Shown one piece after another: positions 1-7,189 of a DNA stretch of 64,000 bases. Source of the DNA: Sulfitobacter sp. SK012 (GTDB lineage Bacteria > Pseudomonadota > Alphaproteobacteria > Rhodobacterales > Rhodobacteraceae); contig NZ_CP025804.1 of the NCBI RefSeq assembly GCF_003352085.1, positions 1,054,001 to 1,118,000 of the forward strand, written 5' to 3'. Position numbers and translations under genes: made by a program. Positions within the stretch are counted from its first letter, which is position 1. Each line of letters begins with the position of its first letter. The notes under the pieces were generated by a model that saw nothing but the letters and a program-made list of their open reading frames with translations, was not told the origin of the DNA and made no database searches.

Positions 1-2
1 TT

Positions 3-1193
3 GGGTTTCGGAACTCTGCGGACCTCACTGACGACCAATGGGCCGACAACGAAGCATTCTTATTGCGAGAGATGCGAAAGGCAGACCGTGACCATCTTAG
101 GGCTGTTCTTGCGCACGTCAAAGCGTTGGATAGTTACCAATTTGGTTCTGAGGTGCAGACAACTGGCCATGCTTCAGCGGTCAACAACAGCACCACGCTT
201 GGCGATGCGTTTCAAGACTACCTTGCTGAGCAAGAGAGGGCGAAGACTTGGAGAGGGAAGACCGCCGAAAAGAACGGCCGAGCTTTGGATCACTTGATCG
301 AGATTTTCGGCGCGGACAGGGTATTGGCGTCGATCTCTCAAAAGGACGCACAAGAGGCCAAGAAGTTGATGATGGAGTTACCATCGCGTCGTAAGACACT
401 GCCTGCGACACGAGACTTGAGCCTACGAGATGCCACAAAGGTTGATGGCCTTAACAAGATCAGTGTTGAGACGCTAAACTGGTACTTGCAAGCATTTGCC
501 GCATTTTTCGGGTGGGCGAAGAAGAACGGCTACATCAATGAAAAGTTGTTTGAAGGGATGAAGGTAGGCCGCGCCAAGGCAACCAAAGAAGAGCGACTGC
601 CGTTCACTCCAGATGCAATGAACTTGATGTTCAAAGAACTAACAGAGAATCCATCTGGCCTCGTAAAAAGTGACAGTCACAAGTGGGGAACTCTTATTGG
701 GATGTTCACTGGTGCAAGACTTAACGAAGTCGCCCAGCTGCTGATCGATGACATTAAGGAAGAGGATGGTATCTGGTACTTCGACATCTCTGATGAGGGT
801 GAAAACCAGAAGGAGGTTAAGAACAAGGCCAGCAAGCGAAAGGTACCAGTCCACAGTGCGTTGTTGGACGCTGGGTTTCTTGCGTTCTTCAGGTCGAGGC
901 AAAGCGGGAGCCAACTCTTCCCCGACTATAGGTACACAAAGTCAAATGGATATGGTCGTAACCTTGGCCGCTGGTTTAACGAGAGTTTCACACCAAAGCT
1001 GGGCATCAAAACACCTCGCCATGTCTTCCACAGCTTTCGACACACGATGATCACACGATTGATCCAAGCAGAGGCCCCACCTGAGAAGGCAAAGTGCATT
1101 GTTGGCCATGAGCAAGCGGGCGTCACCTTCCAAGTCTACATGCGGGAACGGGACCGAATGGCGCATTTATTGACGCGATTGAGTTTTTCGTAA
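3..1193 (+). CDS. Tyrosine-type site-specific integrase, 5' end outside window
   Basis: Phage/island-type integrase that would catalyse site-specific recombination. The frame is open from the first bases of the window, so the start lies upstream; the first in-window ATG is at 63 but the reading continues before it. An N-terminal SAM-like core-binding domain covers roughly the first 200 residues. The catalytic domain shows the first Arg in TGARLNEV, the HSFRHT box (His-x-x-Arg), a VGHEQ box and a late Tyr in FQVYMRERD, so the R-H-R-H-Y set looks complete. The C-terminus ends about 20 residues after the Tyr, as is usual. No tRNA gene or clear attachment site is visible beside it, so its target is unknown. 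Confidence 0.9.
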   Translation, partial: GFRNSADLTDDQWADNEAFLLREMRKADRDHLRAVLAHVKALDSYQFGSEVQTTGHASAVNNSTTLGDAFQDYLAEQERAKTWRGKTAEKNGRALDHLIEIFGADRVLASISQKDAQEAKKLMMELPSRRKTLPATRDLSLRDATKVDGLNKISVETLNWYLQAFAAFFGWAKKNGYINEKLFEGMKVGRAKATKEERLPFTPDAMNLMFKELTENPSGLVKSDSHKWGTLIGMFTGARLNEVAQLLIDDIKEEDGIWYFDISDEGENQKEVKNKASKRKVPVHSALLDAGFLAFFRSRQSGSQLFPDYRYTKSNGYGRNLGRWFNESFTPKLGIKTPRHVFHSFRHTMITRLIQAEAPPEKAKCIVGHEQAGVTFQVYMRERDRMAHLLTRLSFS

Positions 1194-1198
1194 AAAAT

Positions 1199-1621
1199 TT
1201 GTCAGCCTCGCACTTACTGCTAATCGATCCACAATTTATTCACATGCCAACTGAATATTCCTTACACACTGCTTTCGACGGTTGGCGGACAGATGGTTTT
1301 AATGGTGCAACTTTACAGCCGAATGCGGACGAAGAGGCTAAGGTATCGAGGTTTATGTTAGGCCGAGACACGGCTCAGCGCTTGCTGGACGCGCTTTCCG
1401 AGAGTGGCTCAGATCAGCATACAGAACCATTTGTCGATTTATTACATCGAGAGCTTGACCCGGAAGTCGTGCGCTATCTAGTACCACAAGAAAGCTATTC
1501 CTTCACGAAAGCAACGGATACAGTATCCCTCGGAGTCGGCTTGGCGATGGATGGAGCAGAACTTTCAACTGATCTCACTGCTTATCTTGATGAGATGGTG
1601 GCTGTTCGAAATACGGCTTAA
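1199..1621 (+). CDS. Hypothetical protein, 140 aa
   Basis: No family recognised. The start given is a TTG five bases after the integrase stop; an ATG at 1244 giving 125 aa is equally possible. The product is acidic and soluble, with no signal peptide or membrane segment. It has a helical middle part (GRDTAQRLLDALSES) and a C-terminal stretch rich in Asp, Glu and Leu. Its close placement downstream of the integrase in the same direction suggests it belongs to the same element. No function is proposed. Confidence 0.5.
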   Translation: MSASHLLLIDPQFIHMPTEYSLHTAFDGWRTDGFNGATLQPNADEEAKVSRFMLGRDTAQRLLDALSESGSDQHTEPFVDLLHRELDPEVVRYLVPQESYSFTKATDTVSLGVGLAMDGAELSTDLTAYLDEMVAVRNTA

Positions 1622-1694
1622 TTGTTTTTAGTACCTACTCTCTGGAGTAAACCCACCGACATCCAGTCGGTCCCAATTTTTTGGAGAAATCAGG

Positions 1695-2816
1695 CTAGCG
1701 CATTAGCCGCCCAATCAGGCGTCTCGCACGTTCTCTAAATACAGTTTGAGTTGAAGAAGTTAAGTATCTGGGCGCAATGAGATCAGACCAAAACATTCTT
1801 TTGGCCGCTAAAGGATCATCTTGTAGCACAGGCACAATGACAGCCGCCCAAGCCTTAATCAATCGAAGTGTCTCAGGTGTGAAGTGGTCGACAGCGTAAA
1901 GCGACTGGGGCTTAAGGGGCGCGGCCTCAATTCCATGTAGCAATGCGGGTAGCATTATCTCACGTTTGAATAGCTGATTATCTAGCATTTTAGCGTCTTC
2001 AGTGTAGGCAACGGCCGCATCTTCTGCCAGAGTACGCGGCAACGCGAATTTTGTGCTCTGCGTGCTCGGCAAATCAGATAAAATGGTAGCTATCCGCCAG
2101 CCCAATGCCTGATGAGCGCGGTCGGTAGAAGTTGTAGCGCGAGCTTGAATTATGCCGTGTGCAAAACGCAACATAGCCAAATCCTCCAGGGACAGAGATG
2201 CATTCGATCCGCCGCGCTCAGTGACCTCGAACGGCGCACCGTCGAGCGCCAAGGAAAGGAAATCGGCGACTATGTCCCCCTGAACTAACTCGCTTCTTAC
2301 CATCGGGCGCACGATCAGGCGTTCGCCAAACACTGCACGCCAAGCAGCAACGCGAGGAAAGTATAAGAAATCGCCTGATTTCAATGTTTGGACATGGAAT
2401 TGCTCCACATCTGATCCGCCTACCCCGCGCTTGATGTTTTCGGCAAAGCTGGCGGTCAGCCGCTCTAAGTGCGGACGTAAGTAGAGAATAATACGCATGT
2501 TGCCGACAAGGCTTGGCATATGTCGGGTCAACGCCGCCATAAGACGTTCAGGTTGGACGGTGGAAAAACCCTCAGCAGAAAGCACACCTGCCATTGCGTC
2601 ACTTTTGCTCATCTTAACTGCTATCTGCCCAAAAAGAATGTTCTCTTGCTTCTTAGCAAGAGGGTCTTTGATTGCGCGAACCAAATTAGAATTGTTAAAG
2701 TCACTAAGATAAATCAAGCTAACGTCTGACTGCCAGCCACCACGTGAAAGCACGTTCTGCAGGGCTGTCGAGCCTGCCTTGGGGTCGCCGATATGAACAA
2801 CTAACTGTGAAATCAT
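1695..2816 (-). CDS. Sulfotransferase-like protein
   Basis: 373-aa protein that begins with a sulfotransferase-type nucleotide-binding loop (HIGDPKAGSTALQ, residues about 8-20). This is the 5'-phosphosulfate loop that holds PAPS in carbohydrate and peptide sulfotransferases. A second typical region is RIILYLRPHLERLTASF (about residues 110-125), which matches the 3'-phosphate-binding segment with its Arg and Ser. No signal peptide or membrane anchor is visible, so it is probably cytoplasmic. It stands alone, with no sugar or capsule gene next to it, so the acceptor is unknown. In many marine Rhodobacteraceae such genes lie with exopolysaccharide loci; this one does not. Confidence 0.7.
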   Translation of the reverse strand: MISQLVVHIGDPKAGSTALQNVLSRGGWQSDVSLIYLSDFNNSNLVRAIKDPLAKKQENILFGQIAVKMSKSDAMAGVLSAEGFSTVQPERLMAALTRHMPSLVGNMRIILYLRPHLERLTASFAENIKRGVGGSDVEQFHVQTLKSGDFLYFPRVAAWRAVFGERLIVRPMVRSELVQGDIVADFLSLALDGAPFEVTERGGSNASLSLEDLAMLRFAHGIIQARATTSTDRAHQALGWRIATILSDLPSTQSTKFALPRTLAEDAAVAYTEDAKMLDNQLFKREIMLPALLHGIEAAPLKPQSLYAVDHFTPETLRLIKAWAAVIVPVLQDDPLAAKRMFWSDLIAPRYLTSSTQTVFRERARRLIGRLMR

Positions 2817-3356
2817 CGGATGGCTCCTGTAATTTTCTTATTGTGCTCAGACGCAACCGAATACCCACTATCCTAGTTCGGAGGCTATTATAATACTTAA
2901 CTTGTCTGACATATTCAGCGCATCTTGGGTTGCGGCAATCGGCAGGAGTTATACCCCCTCAAAACGACCGTTTGTTAGATGGTTCGCCGAACCGGACATG
3001 GGCGCACTTGCAATGGAAGTCGATTTCTTCAACTGCGGTCTTGTTCCTCAACTGTTACTTCAGTTGCTTGACGACTGTTACGTACGCAACTCGCGACGGT
3101 TCTTCTTTCAGCGTCGCAGACGATAATGTACGTTGGAGGGCTTGCGAATCTGCATGGAAAAGTCGGCCTGCGGGCCTTAGTCAGCAGGCCGCGCGAACGG
3201 AGGCCATCCTTTTTACGTGCACTCACATCGGCACAGCGCGCAGCCGGCGTCCCATTTGATCCGAATGACTTGACCACAACGGAAGTTGGTGGCATTTTTT
3301 GCTGCCAAGGAGCCCTTGAATGGGACGCTAATGCAATGAGATTAAGGAGTTAACTA
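2817..3356. other. No supported gene
   Basis: About 540 bases between the sulfotransferase-like gene and the secreted protein. Short open frames exist on both strands, but none has a convincing ribosome binding site, family signature or composition. The left end should hold the promoter of the minus-strand sulfotransferase-like gene. Confidence 0.4.
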
Positions 3357-3809
3357 ATGCGCAAAATTTTGTTCGGAGCCATTATCGGTTTGGGGTGTTT
3401 CGCAGGCCTTCCAGCGCTTGCAAGCAACTGTGGAATAGATTTTCAGCATGCCTACGAAACCGGTGTTACTGACGGGCGCGCAGACGGCGCAAATGGCATC
3501 AAAAGGCAAGCCGAGAGACACCGCCCCCATCTCAACCGCAGCCGCGACCGGGGCAAGTGTTACGTCGAAGGCTATAAGATCGGTTACGGGAATGCTGCCG
3601 CGGATGCGCAAAAAAAACCTGACCACGGAAGCGCTCCAACCCCCGGTTCGAATGAGCGCGCGTATTACGACGATGGATGCTTTGATGGTACTAGCGACGC
3701 ACAGGCAAGTATGAGCATGGCTTATGAGCGCCATTCAGACATGTACGACAGCCGGTTCGAGCCGTATTACGCTCAAGGCTACGATGCCTGCTGGAAACAC
3801 TTCCGCTGA
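3357..3809 (+). CDS. Small secreted protein with repeated Tyr/Gly/Asp motif
   Basis: 150 aa with a clear Sec signal peptide (MRKILFGAIIGLGCFAG... cleaved after ALA, about residue 22). The mature part holds three related segments of the pattern Y-x2-G-x3-G-x2-D: YETGVTDGRADG, YVEGYKIGYGNAAAD and YYDDGCFDGTSDA. A closing YYAQGYDACWKHFR follows. Four cysteines in the mature chain could form disulfides in the periplasm. No enzyme motif is seen and the family is not recognised by name. The start is supported by AAGGAG about 9 bases upstream. Confidence 0.65.
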   Translation: MRKILFGAIIGLGCFAGLPALASNCGIDFQHAYETGVTDGRADGANGIKRQAERHRPHLNRSRDRGKCYVEGYKIGYGNAAADAQKKPDHGSAPTPGSNERAYYDDGCFDGTSDAQASMSMAYERHSDMYDSRFEPYYAQGYDACWKHFR

Positions 3810-3970
3810 AATATTTTCAGTTCCTGCCGCAGCCTGCGCAGCGCCAGTGATGGTAAGAGCATTCGGTCTAATTCATCATCGTAGTGCTCGAAGTCAATAC
3901 GCCTGCTCAGGGCTTCACCAATGCCGACGCTTACTGGCAGTGGCTGGCTGACTACGTCGTAAGTGAAGAA

Positions 3971-3990
3971 CTACCGGCTGAGGCCGGTAG
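3971..3990. repeat. Hairpin at end of IS200-type element
   Basis: Perfect 8-bp inverted repeat CTACCGGC / GCCGGTAG with loop TGAG, three bases beyond the transposase stop. IS200/IS605 elements carry subterminal hairpins that the Y1 transposase recognises, and this one sits where the right-end hairpin would be. It could also act as a transcription terminator. Confidence 0.55.
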
Positions 3991-3992
3991 CA

Positions 3993-4304
3993 TCATTTAG
4001 AGGAATGTAATTCCAGATACTGATTGATAATGTCGTCTGTCACATTTCCGGACGTGGTCGAAAAATACCCACGGGCCCAAAACCGTCTGCCCCAGTAGCG
4101 CTTTCGCAACTCGGGAAAGTCCATCTGGATGCGTCGCGAAGACCGGCCCTTGATGCGCTGCATGACATCTGACAGCGACTGTTTTGGCGGGATCGATAAG
4201 AACATGTGGACATGATCGCGCGCCAACACGCCTTTGACGATGTGCACGCCCATTTCGTTGCAGGTTTGCATGATGATCTGACGAATACTCCGTCGACCCT
4301 CAAG
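3993..4304 (-). pseudogene. tnpA: IS200/IS605-type Y1 transposase, N-terminus lost
   Basis: Remnant of a single-strand transposase (HUH/Y1 family, normally about 130-140 aa). The remaining part has the metal-binding HUH motif (RDHVHMF), the conserved SRRIQMDFPELRKRYWG region, WARGYF and the catalytic Tyr helix (NVTDDIINQYLE). The first 40 or so residues, which should read up to KYR-K-VLEG, are replaced by unrelated sequence: the match starts at LEGRRSIRQII and the frame meets TAA at 4326-4328. The first usable ATG is at 4271. It is inactive as an element unless complemented elsewhere. Confidence 0.85.
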
Positions 4305-4306
4305 GC

Positions 4307-4558
4307 TTGCTGCTCGAAGTATCCATTACAATTGATCACCCTTACAATGCGAAGTTTCTAAACACGCACCTCCAGAGCTTTGAGATGGCCGAGCGGGACA
4401 GTCACTGGACCCGCTGGATCAACCGGGCGTCCAGAGAAGAGTTCAGCCAGATCGATCGCATCATCTCTTGGGCAATGTCGACAAAAGACCGGAAAACCGA
4501 TGCCAGACACATGGAGTTGGCTTCTCTGATCCTTGCGTGGTCCTTGCCATTATCCTGA
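4307..4558 (+). pseudogene. Internal fragment of a large NTPase-like protein
   Basis: An 83-codon frame beginning almost exactly where the IS200 remnant ends. It contains ERDSHWTRWINRASREEF, SQIDRIISWAMST and ELASLILAWSLPLS, which resemble an internal helical segment of very large STAND-like ATP-binding proteins found in bacterial defence loci. No P-loop is present, so this is only an interior piece. It stops where a second fragment (subtilase tail) starts in another frame, as expected after a deletion. Family identity comes from memory of similar sequences and is tentative. Confidence 0.4.
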
Positions 4559-5327
4559 TCTTTGGCCTGAGACGATACGCGCTCTCTACGTCGCATCAGC
4601 ACGTTGGACTGATCAAATGTGGTCTCACATTCCAGCAGTCATGCGACAACGCAAAGGCGCTTTGGACATCTTGTTCCAGCGATATGGGTTCGGACGACCT
4701 GACCTTGAACGTGCGGTGAACAGTGCAACCAGTGCGGTGACGTTGATCGCACAAGACACCATTCGACCCTACGAAAACAAGGGATCAGGGCGCAAACTTA
4801 ACGAAATGCGGTTGTTCGATCTTCCATGGCCAAGGACCGTATTGCGTGGGTTGGGCGATGCGCCTGTTACCCTAAGGGTCGCATTAAGCACGTTTATTGA
4901 ACCTAACCCATCAGAAGTCGCAAGAGGGCGTAAAAACCGTTATGGTTCGCATGGTTTGCGTTTTGCCCTCAAAGGTGCGGACGAAGACATAGATCAATTC
5001 ACTCGCCGTGTTGGGCGAACGGCCACCGATGAATTGGTGGATGATAATGGGCCAGGTAGCGGTGAATGGCAGTTTGGCTATAACCGCCGTAGTGTCGGTT
5101 CTCTGCACATTGATACGCTGACGATCCCAGCCAGTGACTTGGCTCAGCGGGGCGTCATGGCAGTCTACCCAGTCGGGGGGTGGTGGAAAGAAAGCCGCAA
5201 GGTTGATCCAGCACGGTGCTTGACGAGGTTCTCTTTGGTGGCCGAGATCGATGCGGAAGAGCAGGAAGTTGATCTCTATGCCGAAGTTCAGCAAGCTATA
5301 GCCGCCCGCAACGTAGTTCAGGTTTAG
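4551..5327 (+). pseudogene. C-terminal part of a subtilisin-like (S8) peptidase
   Basis: About 258 codons that begin with YPDLWPETIRAL-(Y)V-(A)SARWT. In long bacterial subtilases this pattern follows directly after the catalytic Ser helix. The Asp, His and Ser catalytic segments are all missing, so the protein cannot be a protease. The rest matches the extended C-terminal domain of these proteins (RYGFGRPDLERAVNSA, LPWPRTVLRGLG, RVALSTFIEPNPS, HIDTLTIPASDLAQRG, YPVGGWW). Such subtilases often pair with an ATPase in defence-type loci. The frame is intact to its stop; the loss is at the 5' end. Confidence 0.7.
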
Positions 5328-5418
5328 CAACTTGTGATGTTGCCCGTGATCCGTGTCTTGGGCGTAGCTTTTGATCGATACCAATTCGGCTTTTAACACC
5401 AGCACAGCTTTCTGTGCG

Positions 5419-5532
5419 TTATCCCTAAGGATAAAATTCAATATTTTGGAACTCAATGGTGGTAACTTTATCCTCAATGATAAAATTTAGTGACAGCGCC
5501 TAAGTCACACGGTATATTATCCTCAATGATAA
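5419..5532. promoter_or_regulatory. Three HipB-type operators at 49-bp spacing
   Basis: Three palindromes of the form TTATCC-N4-(G/T)GATAA lie at 5419-5434, 5468-5483 and 5517-5532. Sites 2 and 3 are identical over TTATCCTCAATGATAAA. The centres are exactly 49 bp apart (5426.5, 5475.5, 5524.5). The last ends 13 bases before the hipB start. E. coli HipB is known to bind TATCC-N8-GGATA, so these shorter-spaced palindromes are the likely autoregulatory operators here. Confidence 0.8.
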
Positions 5533-5545
5533 ATTGTGGTGAAAT

Positions 5546-5836
5546 ATGAACCTTGAAACAAACCTGACAAAGTGGGCAATTAAAATCGGCGACCGATTGC
5601 GCACAAGGCGCAAGGAAGTGGGGCTGAGCCTTACCGAACTGTCACGCTTGTCTGGGTCCACGGCATCAACATTATCACACATCGAACGAGGAACACGGGA
5701 CGTAAAGCTGTCAACGCTTGTTGCGCTGGCCGATGCACTACGCATCGATCTGGCTGACCTTTTGACCCCTCAAGAACGCGAAGCGGGCACCGATAGTCAT
5801 AGCGCCATAAGTGGCTACGATTTGGATGATGACTAA
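5546..5836 (+). CDS. hipB: HipB-like antitoxin, XRE-family repressor
   Basis: 96-aa DNA-binding protein with a Cro/C1-type helix-turn-helix (residues about 16-70: GLSLTELSRLSGSTASTLSHIE, then LSTLVALADALRIDLADLL). It is followed by an acidic tail. As antitoxin it should bind and neutralise HipA and repress the operon through the three upstream palindromes. Its stop overlaps the hipA start by one base (TAATG), so the pair is translationally coupled. The start is supported by GGTGA 6 bases upstream. Confidence 0.88.
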   Translation: MNLETNLTKWAIKIGDRLRTRRKEVGLSLTELSRLSGSTASTLSHIERGTRDVKLSTLVALADALRIDLADLLTPQEREAGTDSHSAISGYDLDDD

Positions 5837-7149
5837 TGGCCATCATTGATCAGGTGGCCGTGTATTATGAGGCGTTCAATGTCGGACAGATTGATGCCCA
5901 CAACGATGGCAAGCTGTCGTTCGTTTATGACAAACGATGGCTGGCCACGAAGGCCAGCTTCCCGCTCTCAGTGACGATGCCTTTGGCGGAACACCCATAC
6001 CCAGATCATGTCATTACGCCATGGCTCGCGAACCTTCTTCCTGAAGAACAGCAGTTGCTGACCCTCTCAAGGGCATTGGGTCTGTCATCGACCGATGCAC
6101 TCGCCATCCTCAAGGAGATCGGCGGAGACACCGCAGGTGCCATTTCAATCGGTGAACCCAGCGACAGGGCTGCTTGGTCGTATCGGCCCATCACCAACTA
6201 CTATGGCACCGAGGACCCACAGGACGCCCTGACAGCGCACTTCAAAGACTTAGGCCAGCGTCCCTTCCTCGCAGGTGAGGATGGCGTCAGGCTGTCTCTT
6301 GCTGGTGGGCAGAAGAAGACTGCACTGGCAGTGTTGGACGCCGCAGGTGCAGCTAAGTTGGGGTTGCCAGAGAAGGGTGATCAGCTTGCGATCCCGATGT
6401 CAGGTGCACCATCGACCATCATCATCAAGCCCGACAATCCGAACCTTCCTGGCATCGTCGAGAACGAAGCCTACTGCCTGACATTGGCGAAGCTTATTGG
6501 AATGGCGGTTGCAGATGTGAGCATCGTAGATGTTGGAGACAGGACCGCACTGGCAGTTGCACGGTATGATCGGATAACACGTAAGGACGGGTCACTACGA
6601 CGCCTTCACCAAGAGGATTTCGCACAGGCCAATGGCATTTTCCCCAGTCAGAAATATGAGCAGGGCACGGTGGCAGGTTTGAACCTCAACCAGCTACTCA
6701 AAACCGCGAAACATCTGCCCGCTCAGGATGCCCTGACATTGCAGGATCAGGTGATCTTTAACATCCTTGTCGCCAACACTGATGCACATGCCAAGAACTA
6801 TTCGATGATACTCAACGGCGGGCCACAGATGGCACCGCTCTATGATGTCTCGACCGTGTTGCACTGGGACCATGTGAACCAATACCACGCCCAAAAACTG
6901 GCGGGTCGCAAACGAAAGCCCGCCGATATGGCACGGCGGCATTGGGAACGGATCGCTGATGCAGCAGGCTACAGCCCACGAGGTATTAGGCTGCGGGTTC
7001 AGGAACTGGTCGATGCAATGGTGGCAAAGCGTGTGGACGCCGTTGAGGTTGTCAATGCAAAACACGGTGCAGAGCGGGGCATGGTTGAGAATGTGGCTGG
7101 GCTGGTCGAGCAAAATGCACTGCGGGTCGCTGGGCGTCTAAAGGAATAG
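5836..7149 (+). CDS. hipA: HipA-type serine/threonine kinase toxin
   Basis: 437 aa, the normal size for HipA (E. coli 440). Order seen: the HipA N-terminal domain (residues 1-100), then the kinase core with RLSLAGGQKKTALAV (about 151-165), the ATP-lysine strand IIIKPDN (about 194-200), RYDRI, the catalytic loop NTDAHAKN (Asp about 316) and the metal-binding YDVST (about 335). All catalytic residues are present, so it should be active. E. coli HipA phosphorylates glutamyl-tRNA synthetase; the target of this one is not shown by sequence. It lies 40 bases upstream of the helicase gene and could be cotranscribed with it. Confidence 0.9.
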   Translation: MAIIDQVAVYYEAFNVGQIDAHNDGKLSFVYDKRWLATKASFPLSVTMPLAEHPYPDHVITPWLANLLPEEQQLLTLSRALGLSSTDALAILKEIGGDTAGAISIGEPSDRAAWSYRPITNYYGTEDPQDALTAHFKDLGQRPFLAGEDGVRLSLAGGQKKTALAVLDAAGAAKLGLPEKGDQLAIPMSGAPSTIIIKPDNPNLPGIVENEAYCLTLAKLIGMAVADVSIVDVGDRTALAVARYDRITRKDGSLRRLHQEDFAQANGIFPSQKYEQGTVAGLNLNQLLKTAKHLPAQDALTLQDQVIFNILVANTDAHAKNYSMILNGGPQMAPLYDVSTVLHWDHVNQYHAQKLAGRKRKPADMARRHWERIADAAGYSPRGIRLRVQELVDAMVAKRVDAVEVVNAKHGAERGMVENVAGLVEQNALRVAGRLKE

Positions 7150-7189
7150 GGACGATCCTGATCAAGCTTCACGGCATGTTCGAAGTCTA

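Noticed and set aside
2902..3353. Two plus-strand frames of about 75 codons
   Set aside because: No ribosome binding site, no family signature, basic and Ser/Arg-rich composition typical of chance frames.
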